Assembly: GCA_964577985.1 (NCBI GenBank) | Contig: CAZOAR010000054.1 | Coordinates: forward strand, 1 to 14,887 | DNA: 14,887 nt | Direction of reading: 5' to 3' | From: CAZOAR01 sp964577985 | GTDB taxonomy: Bacteria; Gemmatimonadota; CAZMKB01; CAZNLH01 | Shown here: positions 1 to 7,230 of the stretch, piece after piece | How positions within the stretch are numbered: position 1 is the stretch's first letter | Layout of the letters: each line of letters begins with the position of its first letter | Notes under the pieces: model-generated | The model's input: the letters and a program-made list of their open reading frames with translations, nothing else | Database searches by the model: none | What the model was told of the DNA's origin: nothing | Made by a program: the position numbers and the translations under genes

Positions 1-65
1 CCAACGGTTAGAGCGCCGGTCTCCAAAACCGGATGTTGGGGGTTCGAATCCCTCCAGGCCTGCCA
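1..65 (+). tRNA. tRNA-Trp (anticodon CCA), 5' end outside the window
   Basis: This is the 3' part of a tryptophan tRNA. The anticodon arm is a five-base-pair CCGGT/ACCGG stem around the loop CTCCAAA, so the anticodon is CCA, which reads UGG. A T arm follows with the conserved TTCGAAT loop, then the acceptor 3' strand, a G discriminator and an encoded CCA tail ending at base 65. The 5' acceptor strand and the start of the D arm lie upstream of the window. A tRNA-Trp directly before secE is a common bacterial arrangement. Here secE begins 20 bp after the CCA, so the tRNA is probably processed from a transcript that continues into secE and nusG. Confidence 0.95.
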
Positions 66-85
66 ACTTATGAAGCAGAAAGGTT

Positions 86-286
86 ATGACATATACGTTT
101 GTTGAAAAGAGCAGGAAGTTCCTGAAGGAAGTGAGGCTCGAACTTACCAAGGTCTCGTGGCCCAGTTGGAACGACGTAAAAGGGGCAACTGTAGTCGTTA
201 TCATAGTTGTCCTGATCATCTCATTTTTCATTGGTCTTGTAGACCTGATAATAACAAAGCTGCAGGATCTTCTTTTCCTGGGCTAA
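86..286 (+). CDS. secE: SecE, preprotein translocase subunit
   Basis: SecE clamps the two halves of the SecY channel in the inner membrane and is essential for Sec-dependent export and membrane insertion. The 66-residue product has the short, single-span form usual outside the enterobacteria. An amphipathic helix (about residues 5-22) carries the family motif ELTKVSWPSW at 19-28. One hydrophobic transmembrane segment follows, at about residues 34-57. The start is ATG at 86. A purine-rich AGAAAGG lies only 2 nt upstream, an unusually tight spacing, but no other start in this frame gives a SecE N-terminus. It sits 20 bp after tRNA-Trp and 17 bp before nusG, the standard secE-nusG pairing. Confidence 0.96.
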   Translation: MTYTFVEKSRKFLKEVRLELTKVSWPSWNDVKGATVVVIIVVLIISFFIGLVDLIITKLQDLLFLG

Positions 287-303
287 AGGGCCGGATATTC
301 AAG

Positions 304-837
304 ATGACGTTGCGATGGTATGCAATTCAGACCTATGCGGGTCATGAAAACAAGGTTAAGTCGAGAATCGATCGCTATATCGAAGACAGGGATGGCGAAA
401 CGAAGGTGTCGCGCGTCCTCGTGCCGACGGAAGAGGTAATCGAGCTCAAGGCTGGCAAGAAGGTCAAGGTGGAGCGCAGACTGTACCCTGGCTACATCCT
501 GGTTGAAATGGAGATGGACGACGAGACTATAAACGTGGTTAACAGTATACAGGGAGTCATGAAATTCGTTGGTTCTGGAAAACTGCCTAACCCGCTCACC
601 GAAAAGGAAATGGCAAGGGTAATGGGGAGGATGGAAGAGGTCAGAACAACTCCCGTCATGTCCGATATGCCATACCAGGTCAGTGACGTCGTGGAGGTGG
701 TGGATGGGCCTTTCACGGGTTTTGTCGGCACGGTGGATGAGCTTTTTCCGGAAAAGGGGAAGGTCAAGGTAGTAGTGACTCTGTTTGGGCGGCCGACGAC
801 TGTCGAACTCGACTGCGTACAATTGAAAACCATGTAA
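304..837 (+). CDS. nusG: NusG, transcription termination/antitermination factor
   Basis: NusG binds the RNA polymerase clamp across the DNA channel, suppresses pausing, and through its KOW domain contacts Rho or ribosomal protein S10. The 177-residue product has the expected two domains. The NGN domain opens with RWYAIQTYAGHENKVK at about residues 4-19 and contains RRLYPGYILVEM. The KOW domain spans about 126-155 (VVEVVDGPFTGFVGTV), and the protein ends shortly after, in the usual place. The ATG at 304 was chosen because homology begins right there. The frame is open further upstream to a TTG at 157, but that extension overlaps secE and has no NusG character. The ribosome-binding signal is weak, so translation may be coupled to secE, which ends 17 bp upstream. 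Confidence 0.97.
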   Translation: MTLRWYAIQTYAGHENKVKSRIDRYIEDRDGETKVSRVLVPTEEVIELKAGKKVKVERRLYPGYILVEMEMDDETINVVNSIQGVMKFVGSGKLPNPLTEKEMARVMGRMEEVRTTPVMSDMPYQVSDVVEVVDGPFTGFVGTVDELFPEKGKVKVVVTLFGRPTTVELDCVQLKTM

Positions 838-839
838 GA

Positions 840-859
840 CCTCAGGGCGGCCCCTGAGG
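840..859 (+). promoter_or_regulatory. GC-rich hairpin in the rplK leader (possible L1 operator or processing site)
   Basis: CCTCAGGG (840-847) and CCCTGAGG (852-859) are perfectly complementary and would form an 8-bp stem with the tetraloop CGGC. It begins three bases after the nusG stop codon and ends 22 bp before the rplK ATG. No T tract follows, so it is not a standard rho-independent terminator. A weaker alternative stem, GCCCC (850-854) with GGGGC (859-863), would exclude it. In E. coli, L1 represses the L11-L1 operon by binding the rplK leader. That this hairpin has the same job is inference from position; RNase processing or partial termination are alternatives. Confidence 0.5.
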
Positions 860-881
860 GGGCGATAATGAGAGGATACTG

Positions 882-1331
882 ATGGCAAAGAGAATCACAG
901 GATTTATCAAGTTACAGGTGCCGGCGGGCAGCGCGAATCCCGCTCCACCAGTTGGTCCGGCGTTGGGTCAGTACGGAGTGAACATAATGGAATTCTGCAA
1001 GGCCTTTAACGAGCAGACCAAGTCCCAGCCAGGTATGATCATCCCGGTGGAGATTACCGTTTATGTGGATCGTTCATTCACGTTCATAACAAAGACCCCC
1101 CCCGCGTCGGTACTACTGAAAAAGGCTGCAGGCCTGGCGAAGGGATCGGGAGAACCGAACCGCGAGAAGGTGGGAACCGTCACGCAAAAGGATCTGGAAG
1201 CTATTGCAAAGGTGAAGATGGAGGATCTCAACGCCGTGACGATTGAGGCAGCCGCTCGCATTATAGAGGGCACGGCCAAGAGTATGGGAATTCAGATTGC
1301 AGGTGGAGGTGATAATGCCGAGAAGGGGTAA
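882..1331 (+). CDS. rplK: Ribosomal protein uL11 (L11)
   Basis: L11 binds the 23S rRNA GTPase-associated region at the base of the stalk, where EF-G and EF-Tu act and where thiostrepton binds. The 149-residue product shows the N-terminal proline-rich segment PAPPVGPALGQYGVNI, then MEFCKAFNEQT and KTPPASVLLKKAAGLAKGSG. The C-terminal RNA-binding domain includes AARIIEGTAKSMGI. It is several residues longer than the usual 141-143. The extra tail (roughly AGGGDNAEKG) is encoded by the same bases that carry the rplA ribosome-binding site and start. The start is ATG at 882, with AGAGGA at 871-876 five nt upstream. The coding sequence contains a run of eight C at 1096-1103, and the frame is intact there. 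Confidence 0.97.
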   Translation: MAKRITGFIKLQVPAGSANPAPPVGPALGQYGVNIMEFCKAFNEQTKSQPGMIIPVEITVYVDRSFTFITKTPPASVLLKKAAGLAKGSGEPNREKVGTVTQKDLEAIAKVKMEDLNAVTIEAAARIIEGTAKSMGIQIAGGGDNAEKG

Positions 1332-2007
1332 GAGATATCGGGAACACCTCGAAAAGATAGATAGTGAGAAACGGTATACAGTTGAAGAAGCTGTTTTTCT
1401 TGTCAAAGGTACTTCAGGTGCAAGGTTTGATGAAACCGTTGATGTTGCGATACGTCTGGGTGTGGACCCCAGGCACGCCGATCAGATTGTGAGAGGCACT
1501 GTGGTTCTCCCGCATGGTACGGGTAAGAAGGTCAAGGTTCTGGTTCTTGCCAGGGGGGAGAAACAGAAAGAGGCGGAAGATGCGGGTGCAGACATGGTTG
1601 GTCTGGACGACTATCTCGACAAGATCAAGGAGGGGTGGGTAGGAATGGACGTAGTGATCGCAACCCCCGACGTGATGTCAGATGTTGGGCGACTGGGGCC
1701 CATTCTGGGTCCGAGAGGCTTGATGCCCAATCCCAAGTCCGGGACCGTAACGTTTGATGTCAAGAAGGCTGTTGAAGATGTGAAGGCAGGAAAGATCGAG
1801 TTCAGAGTTGACAAGACCGGTAACGTCCACGCTCCGGTAGGTAAGATCTCCTTCCAGGAAAACCGGTTGCGGGAAAACCTGTCCGTATTTCTTGATATGA
1901 TTGTTAGATCGAAGCCTAGTGCGGCCAAGGGTGTCTACCTGAGAAAAATTTCTCTGTCGAGCACGATGGGGCCATCCGTGGCTATTGACCCATCCTCTGT
2001 TGTATAA
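1315..2007 (+). CDS. rplA: Ribosomal protein uL1 (L1)
   Basis: L1 forms the mobile L1 stalk of the large subunit, which contacts the deacylated E-site tRNA. In many bacteria it also represses its own operon by binding the rplK leader. The 230-residue length is normal. The family signature GRLGPILGPRGLMPNPKSGT is present, as are the N-terminal GKRYREHLEKID and the C-terminal PVGKISF. The start is ATG at 1315, with GGAGGT at 1305-1310 four nt upstream. A TTG at 1297 in the same frame lies upstream of this site and is not needed. The gene overlaps the last 17 bp of rplK in another frame, an arrangement that favours translational coupling and a near 1:1 output of L11 and L1. Confidence 0.97.
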   Translation: MPRRGKRYREHLEKIDSEKRYTVEEAVFLVKGTSGARFDETVDVAIRLGVDPRHADQIVRGTVVLPHGTGKKVKVLVLARGEKQKEAEDAGADMVGLDDYLDKIKEGWVGMDVVIATPDVMSDVGRLGPILGPRGLMPNPKSGTVTFDVKKAVEDVKAGKIEFRVDKTGNVHAPVGKISFQENRLRENLSVFLDMIVRSKPSAAKGVYLRKISLSSTMGPSVAIDPSSVV

Positions 2008-2027
2008 AACGCCGGAAGGTAACGGAA

Positions 2028-2561
2028 ATGCCGATAAGTCAAGCCAAAAAGAAGGAAATAGTCCAGGATCTTCACACAAAACTCAGCGAATCGAAGGCGA
2101 TCATACTGACGGACCATACTGGATTGAACGTCAAGGACGTTACGACTCTGCGGGGTAAGCTCAGAGGTGCCTCCGCAGAATACCAGGTGATCAAGAATAC
2201 TCTCGCCCGGCTGGCGATAAAGGAGACAGGCAAGGAACAGATTGAAGAGTTCCTGACTGGGCCGAGCTCCCTGGTTTTTCTGGGTGGAGATGTCGTCGAA
2301 GGCACCAGGATTCTCATCGATTTCATTCGTGAGAAAGAAATACCGGAGGTCAAGATCGGCCTGCTTGATGACCATCTCTATGACCGTAAGGAGCTGGGGA
2401 CTATTGCAAGGCTGCCCTCGAGGGATGTGCTGCTTGCCACGATAGCGAGCGGGCTGATTTCGCCTCTCAATGGCTTTGCTTTTATTATGAAGGAGATGAT
2501 GAATCGTTTCGCGAGGGCTGTCGAAGCCGTGAGAGCTGAGAAAGAAAATTCGGGCGATTAA
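2028..2561 (+). CDS. rplJ: Ribosomal protein uL10 (L10)
   Basis: L10 anchors the L7/L12 dimers to 23S rRNA and so builds the ribosomal stalk. The 177-residue product has the N-terminal globular rRNA-binding domain starting MPISQAKKKEIVQDLH, with a conserved stretch around YQVIKNTLARLAIKETG. A long charged C-terminal helix (about residues 140-172) is the part that binds L12 dimers in the family. The start is ATG at 2028, with GGAAGG at 2014-2019 eight nt upstream. Only 20 bp separate it from rplA, so a long independent L10 leader does not fit in the spacer. Any L10 autoregulatory RNA would have to overlap the 3' end of rplA. Confidence 0.96.
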   Translation: MPISQAKKKEIVQDLHTKLSESKAIILTDHTGLNVKDVTTLRGKLRGASAEYQVIKNTLARLAIKETGKEQIEEFLTGPSSLVFLGGDVVEGTRILIDFIREKEIPEVKIGLLDDHLYDRKELGTIARLPSRDVLLATIASGLISPLNGFAFIMKEMMNRFARAVEAVRAEKENSGD

Positions 2562-2570
2562 TGTTGCGTT

Positions 2571-2578
2571 AAAGGAGG
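2571..2578 (+). promoter_or_regulatory. Strong ribosome-binding site of rplL
   Basis: AAAGGAGG, close to full complementarity to the 16S rRNA tail, sits 8 nt before the rplL ATG. It is one of the strongest Shine-Dalgarno sequences in the window. It fixes the rplL start and thereby the lysine-rich N-terminal extension. Its strength suits L12, which is needed in several copies per ribosome. Confidence 0.85.
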
Positions 2579-2586
2579 AGACAGTA

Positions 2587-3006
2587 ATGGCAACTGCGAA
2601 GACCACAAAGAAGAAAGAGGAGAAGAAGGGCAACAAAGAGGTCATCATCGAGGCGATAGAGCAGATGACGGTCCTTGAGCTATCCGAACTTGTCAAGGAG
2701 ATGGAGGAGAAGTTCGGTATTTCCGCTGCTGCACCGGTTGTCCAGGCTGTTGCCGGTGGCCAGGGTGCAGGGGACGCCCCGGCGGAAGAGGAAAAGACCG
2801 AGTTCGATGTAGTGTTGAGCGCGGTTGGAGAGAAGAAGATTCAGGTTATCAAGGTGGTGCGGGAGTTGACAAGCCTGGGGCTGAAGGAAGCAAAAGAGTT
2901 AGTCGATGGCGCTCCGAACTCCGTCAAGGAGGGGATCATGAAGGAGGAGGCCGAGGCGATGAAAGGAAAGCTCGAAGCAGCCGGCGCCACTGTGGAGATC
3001 AAGTAG
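2587..3006 (+). CDS. rplL: Ribosomal protein bL12 (L7/L12) with lysine-rich N-terminal extension
   Basis: L7/L12 is the multicopy stalk protein that recruits translational GTPases and stimulates GTP hydrolysis. The 139-residue product has the N-terminal dimerisation helices (about 17-45, including MEEKFGISAAAP). An Ala/Gly/Pro hinge (about 46-69) follows, then the C-terminal factor-binding domain with EFDVVLSAVGEKKIQVIKVV and LGLKEAKELVDGAP. It is longer than the usual 120-128 residues because about 12 residues, rich in Lys and Thr (MATAKTTKKKEEKKG), precede the position where E. coli L12 begins. The start is well supported: AAAGGAGG at 2571-2578 is an excellent ribosome-binding site, 8 nt from the ATG. 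The next ATG would cut into the first helix. The strong site fits the need for several L12 copies per ribosome. Confidence 0.96.
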   Translation: MATAKTTKKKEEKKGNKEVIIEAIEQMTVLELSELVKEMEEKFGISAAAPVVQAVAGGQGAGDAPAEEEKTEFDVVLSAVGEKKIQVIKVVRELTSLGLKEAKELVDGAPNSVKEGIMKEEAEAMKGKLEAAGATVEIK

Positions 3007-3082
3007 TTCTGTCTTAGACGCCATTGTGTCTTGCGAAGAAGAGGGTGATTCCTGTAATCCGGCTACTTTGTTCAATTACGGA

Positions 3083-6000
3083 ATGGCAAAGGTGGGTGTG
3101 ACCTTGCGAACAGAAAAAGCTGAAAGAAAGATCTTTCCTGAAGCAGACAAAGGGAAGAACAAACTAGTCTTGGAAGAATATCCGTATCCTCATCTCCTGG
3201 ACGTGCAGAGAAAGTCGTACGAGGACTTTCTTCAGGCTACGGTCGCTCCTGAGAGTCGCCAGGACAAGGGGCTCCAGGGTGTTTTCAAGGAGATCTTCCC
3301 GGTCACAGATATCAACGAAAACTACTCACTTGAGTTCGTTGAATACCGTCTGAACGAGCCGAAATACAGCGTGGATGAGTGTCGGGATAGAGACATGACG
3401 TATTCTGTGTCACTCAAGGCCCTGCTCAGGCTTGTGATAAAGGAATCGGTCGGGGAATCCAAACAGGTAAAGGACATCCTCGAAAAGGAGGTCTTTCTTG
3501 GTGAGCTGCCTCTCCTTACTGAGCTCGGGACGTTTATAATCAATGGAGCCGAGAGAGTGATTGTCAGCCAGCTGCATCGATCACCGGGTGTAGTTTTTGA
3601 GGAGAACACGCACCCGAATGGCCAGAAGCTCAATTCTGCCAGGGTGATACCTTTCAGGGGCTCCTGGGTCGAGTTTTCCATAGACATTAACGACATAATT
3701 TACGTGCATATAGACAAGAAGAAGAAATTCCCTGTGACTGCACTCCTGCGGACCTTCAGGTTCTCTCCCGAGGAGAACGACATAGCCGATTATAAGGACA
3801 GCATCGAGAAGGCGAGCATCGATGGGCTTCTGGAGGACGCCAAGGATGGATGGGGGAAGAAGGGACTCTGCGGGAAGGCTGTTGCCAGAGATATAGTCGA
3901 TCCAATGACGGGCAGTGTCGCCTACAGGACGGGAGATCTGGTGACGACGGAGCTTCTCAAGGATCTCAAGAAGAGAGGTGTGTCTGACAAAATCGAGATC
4001 TTTGATGCGTTCGACTATTCCAGCAACGAGGATATTCTTGATGAATTCTGTGAGCGGATCAAGGTCAGGATAGACAAGCTCGAAGAAGAGGCGAAAAGCA
4101 GAAAGGGGAGAGGACTTTCATCCAAGGCGCTCGCGCAGGATATAGTAGACCCGATAACAGGAGAGGTTATCAGTGAGATCGGGGAGCCGTTAACGCCCGA
4201 GCTTCTCGAGACCATAAAGGAAAAGAAAATCGGCAGGGAGATCATCGTCTTCGATACCTATTCAAGGATCGAGTCACGACTCATGCTTAACACTCTGGCC
4301 AAGGATCCGACGCGGAGCTGGGACGATGCGCTCGTGAAGATTTACGGTCTTCTGAGACAGGGCGAACCCGCAAACCTGCGTATTGCCCTCGACCAGATCG
4401 AACGGCTCTTCTTCAACCCCAAACGCTACGACCTGGGTAAGGTGGGGCGCTATAAAATCAATCGCAGGCTCGGGCTGGATATCCCCGAAGAAAAGACCAC
4501 GCTGATCCAGAAGGACTTTATAGAGATAATACGCTATCTGAACAGTCTGCGCGATGGCGTGGGCTTCATCGACGATATCGACCATCTCGGGAACAGGAGG
4601 GTCAGGTCTGTGGGTGAACTTATCGCGAATCAGCTCAGCCTCGGGCTTTCCAGAATGGCCAGGCTGATCAAGGAGAGGATGAGTCTCCAGGATCCCGATA
4701 AGATCACGCTCGATGACCTGGTCAACGCGAGGACGGTATCCGCAGTGATCAACACGTTCTTTGGCAGCAGTCAACTCTCCCAGTTCATGGATCAGACCAA
4801 TCCGCTTGCCGAACTGACGCACAAACGCAGGCTGAGCGCGCTGGGCCCCGGCGGACTGACCAGAGAAAGAGCGGGTTTTGAAGTCAGGGATGTGCATTTC
4901 TCTCATTACGGCAGAATGTGCCCTATCGAGACGCCCGAGGGCCCGAACATAGGGCTTATCACATCTCTGACATCCTTTGCCGTCATAAACGACAAGGGCT
5001 TTATAGAGACTCCCTATAGAGTGGTCAAGGACGGGAGGGTGACCGGGGAGACGAAATTCCTGAGTGCACACGAGGAAGACAACCATATTATCGCGCAGGC
5101 AAACGCCGCGCTGGACGATAAGGGGTGCTTCAAGAACAAGCAGGTGCTTTGTCGCAGGAGGGGAGACTTCCCCTTCGTCCGGGCGAAAGATATCGATTAT
5201 ATGGACGTGGCGCCGGATCAGTTGGTAAGTGTTGCGGCGGCCCTTATTCCTTTTCTGGATCATGATGACGCGAACAGGGCGCTCATGGGATCCAACATGC
5301 AGCGACAGGCAGTCCCGCTCTTGAAACCCGAGGCACCGATTGTTGCGACAGGCCTCGAGGAGAAGGTCGCGAGGGATTCGGGGGCCGTGGTGATCTGCAG
5401 GCGAGGCGGCGTCGTTGAGCGGTCTTCATCCGACAGGATTGTCGTGAGGGTGAACAAGAAAGAGAAGAAGGACAAAGACGACCCGCTCTTTGAGCTCTCA
5501 AGCAGGGACACATACAACCTGAGAAAATTCCAGAGAACCAATCAGGACACTGCGATCAACCAGCGTCCTCTGGTAAGAATCGGCGACAAGGTCAAAACGG
5601 GTGACACGCTGGCCGATGGCTCGGCAACAGACCAGGGTAAGCTCGCTCTCGGAAGAAATGTTCTCGTGGCCTATATGCCATGGTACGGCTACAACTTCGA
5701 GGATGCCGTAGTGCTGAGTGAGAGGATGGTGAAGGACGATGTATTCACATCGATCCATGTCCAGGAGCTTGAGACTCGCGTGAGAGACACAAAACGGGGC
5801 CAGGAAGAGATAACCAGGGAAGTGCCGAACGTCAGTGAGGAGGCGCTGAAGAACCTGGACAACCGGGGAGTCATAAGGATCGGAGCATATATTCGCCCGG
5901 GCGATATTCTCGTAGGCAAAGTGTCGCCGAAAGGAGAGACAGAACTCTCCCCCGAGGAGAAGCTCCTCAAGGCTATTTTCGGAGACAAGGCAGGCGATGT

Positions 6001-7210
6001 AAAAGACTCATCCCTTAAGGTGCCTCCCGGTCTCCAGGGTGTCGTGATCGATGTTAAGGTCTTTTCCAGAAAGATCGGCGTAGATGATGACAGGGACCTG
6101 ACAAAAGAAGAAAAAGAAGCCAAGATCGCAGCGGTTATGACATGGAAGAAGGAAGAGCTGGAGAAGATCGCGGATGTGCGGGACCAGAAGATAAAATCAC
6201 TGTTGCCTCTGCAGTCTATTCGTCACTGTGTGGATAAACGCACCTGGAAGGACGTCATAAAGCCGAAAACAAAACTTAACAAGAAGATGATCGAGGAGCT
6301 GGAACTTTCCAACATCGATCTCAACATGTTCGAGGTTCTGAATGACGAGAAAAACGCCGCGATCAGAAAGGTTGTTGAACGAGCGGGCGAGCTCACCGAC
6401 AGAGTGATCGAAAGCGCGGAGAGGTCGTCTGAGAAGATAAAGCAACCTGATGAACTCCCGCCGGGAGTTGTCCAACTCGTCAAGGTTTATGTGGCTCAGA
6501 AGCGCAAAGTGGCGGTGGGTGACAAGATGGCTGGACGTCATGGAAACAAGGGGATTGTTGCTCATATAGTGCCGGAGGAGGATATGCCTTTTCTTCCAGA
6601 CGGCACACCGGTTGACATTGTGCTGAATCCCCTGGGCGTGCCTTCTCGAATGAATGTTGGCCAGATATTGGAAACACATCTGGGATGGGCCGCGCAGGAA
6701 CTGGGCTTCAGGGCGGTAACACCGATCTTTCATGGAGCGACCGAGGATGAGATCAAAGGACAGCTGGGGAAAGCGAATCTCCCGGAGGACGGAAAAGTCG
6801 TATTGTATAACGGAAAGACGGGTGTGCCTTTCGAACAGAAGGTCTCTATCGGCTACATATACATGATGAAGCTGTTTCATCTGGTGGAGGATAAGATTCA
6901 CGCGAGATCCATTGGCCCCTATTCGCTGGTCACGCAGCAGCCGCTTGCCGGCAAGGCCCAGTTTGGGGGCCAGCGGTTTGGAGAGATGGAAGTATGGGCG
7001 ATGGAGGCCTATGGTGCCGCTCATACGCTGCAGGAGATCCTGACGGTGAAATCGGACGATGTTACCGGACGCTCAAAGGTCTATGAGGCGATCGTAAAGG
7101 GCGAGAATCTGCCCAGACCCGGTATTCCGGAGTCTTTTAATGTCTTGATGAGGGAACTCCAGAGCCTCGGATTGAACGTGGAGCTTGGTACAAATGACGA
7201 GAAGAAGTGA
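3083..7210 (+). CDS. rpoB: RNA polymerase beta subunit
   Basis: RpoB forms one pincer of RNA polymerase and much of the active-site wall. With the ATG at 3083 it is 1375 residues. Visible in order: the N-terminal lobe (YPYPHLLDVQRKSYEDFLQ); a lineage-specific insertion with two tandem modules (residues 262-405); the rifampicin pocket, GSSQLSQFMDQTNPLAEL (561-578), followed by HKRRLSALGPGG; YGRMCPIETPEGPNIGLI; the flap (KVSPKGETELSPEEKLLKAI); a long charged helical insertion at about 993-1123; GDKMAGRHGNKG (1146-1157) with its two conserved lysines; and the C-terminal clamp (AQFGGQRFGEMEVWAMEAYG). Residues matching E. coli D516, H526 and S531 (here D570, H580, S585) are unmutated, so the pocket looks rifampicin-sensitive. 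The start is uncertain: the frame is open to a GTG at 3026, and GTG 3098 or TTG 3104, preceded by AAGGTGGG, are alternatives. None of these affects the conserved body. Confidence 0.97.
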   Translation: MAKVGVTLRTEKAERKIFPEADKGKNKLVLEEYPYPHLLDVQRKSYEDFLQATVAPESRQDKGLQGVFKEIFPVTDINENYSLEFVEYRLNEPKYSVDECRDRDMTYSVSLKALLRLVIKESVGESKQVKDILEKEVFLGELPLLTELGTFIINGAERVIVSQLHRSPGVVFEENTHPNGQKLNSARVIPFRGSWVEFSIDINDIIYVHIDKKKKFPVTALLRTFRFSPEENDIADYKDSIEKASIDGLLEDAKDGWGKKGLCGKAVARDIVDPMTGSVAYRTGDLVTTELLKDLKKRGVSDKIEIFDAFDYSSNEDILDEFCERIKVRIDKLEEEAKSRKGRGLSSKALAQDIVDPITGEVISEIGEPLTPELLETIKEKKIGREIIVFDTYSRIESRLMLNTLAKDPTRSWDDALVKIYGLLRQGEPANLRIALDQIERLFFNPKRYDLGKVGRYKINRRLGLDIPEEKTTLIQKDFIEIIRYLNSLRDGVGFIDDIDHLGNRRVRSVGELIANQLSLGLSRMARLIKERMSLQDPDKITLDDLVNARTVSAVINTFFGSSQLSQFMDQTNPLAELTHKRRLSALGPGGLTRERAGFEVRDVHFSHYGRMCPIETPEGPNIGLITSLTSFAVINDKGFIETPYRVVKDGRVTGETKFLSAHEEDNHIIAQANAALDDKGCFKNKQVLCRRRGDFPFVRAKDIDYMDVAPDQLVSVAAALIPFLDHDDANRALMGSNMQRQAVPLLKPEAPIVATGLEEKVARDSGAVVICRRGGVVERSSSDRIVVRVNKKEKKDKDDPLFELSSRDTYNLRKFQRTNQDTAINQRPLVRIGDKVKTGDTLADGSATDQGKLALGRNVLVAYMPWYGYNFEDAVVLSERMVKDDVFTSIHVQELETRVRDTKRGQEEITREVPNVSEEALKNLDNRGVIRIGAYIRPGDILVGKVSPKGETELSPEEKLLKAIFGDKAGDVKDSSLKVPPGLQGVVIDVKVFSRKIGVDDDRDLTKEEKEAKIAAVMTWKKEELEKIADVRDQKIKSLLPLQSIRHCVDKRTWKDVIKPKTKLNKKMIEELELSNIDLNMFEVLNDEKNAAIRKVVERAGELTDRVIESAERSSEKIKQPDELPPGVVQLVKVYVAQKRKVAVGDKMAGRHGNKGIVAHIVPEEDMPFLPDGTPVDIVLNPLGVPSRMNVGQILETHLGWAAQELGFRAVTPIFHGATEDEIKGQLGKANLPEDGKVVLYNGKTGVPFEQKVSIGYIYMMKLFHLVEDKIHARSIGPYSLVTQQPLAGKAQFGGQRFGEMEVWAMEAYGAAHTLQEILTVKSDDVTGRSKVYEAIVKGENLPRPGIPESFNVLMRELQSLGLNVELGTNDEKK
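3866..4048 (+). repeat. RpoB insertion module, copy 1 (BBM2-like)
   Basis: Residues 262-322 of RpoB, centred on KAVARDIVDPMTG. They align without gaps to a second 61-residue segment 83 codons downstream. Shared positions include the DIVDP core, TG, the later ELL and the FD near the end. The location matches the beta insertion 4 (SI1) of E. coli RpoB, which as I recall it also contains two such beta-beta' modules. At the DNA level the copies have diverged, so this is an old protein-level duplication. Confidence 0.75.
4115..4297 (+). repeat. RpoB insertion module, copy 2 (BBM2-like)
   Basis: Residues 345-405 of RpoB, centred on KALAQDIVDPITG, and the same length as copy 1. The sequence after it (DPTRSWDDALVKIYGLLRQG) returns to the universal RpoB fold; in E. 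coli the equivalent is [20 protein letters not shown]. Copy 2 is therefore the membrane-proximal-to-core member in sequence order and the better match to the single module most people recognise in RpoB. A strongly charged linker of about 22 residues, probably helical, separates the two copies. Confidence 0.75.
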
Positions 7211-7230
7211 ATCGAAACCATCTGACTGTC

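Noticed and set aside
157..303. Upstream extension of nusG from a TTG codon.
   Set aside because: The added residues overlap secE in another frame and have no NusG similarity. NusG homology starts precisely at the ATG at 304.
864..869. GATAAT as a possible -10 box of an rplK promoter.
   Set aside because: The bases 17 bp upstream (CTCAGG) bear no resemblance to a -35 box and lie in the hairpin. One near-consensus hexamer is not enough.
1096..1103. A run of eight C in rplK, considered as a slippage or phase-variation site.
   Set aside because: The frame is intact and the codons give the conserved Lys-Thr-Pro-Pro of L11. Phase variation of an essential ribosomal protein is implausible.
1985..2008. 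Promoter-like pair TTGACC and TATAAA at the end of rplA.
   Set aside because: The hexamers are separated by only 12 bp, well short of the 16-18 bp a sigma-70-type promoter needs.
4274..5263. A 329-codon minus-strand open frame opposite rpoB.
   Set aside because: It lies across the rifampicin pocket and neighbouring conserved RpoB segments, and its translation resembles no known protein family. It is a shadow of the sense gene.
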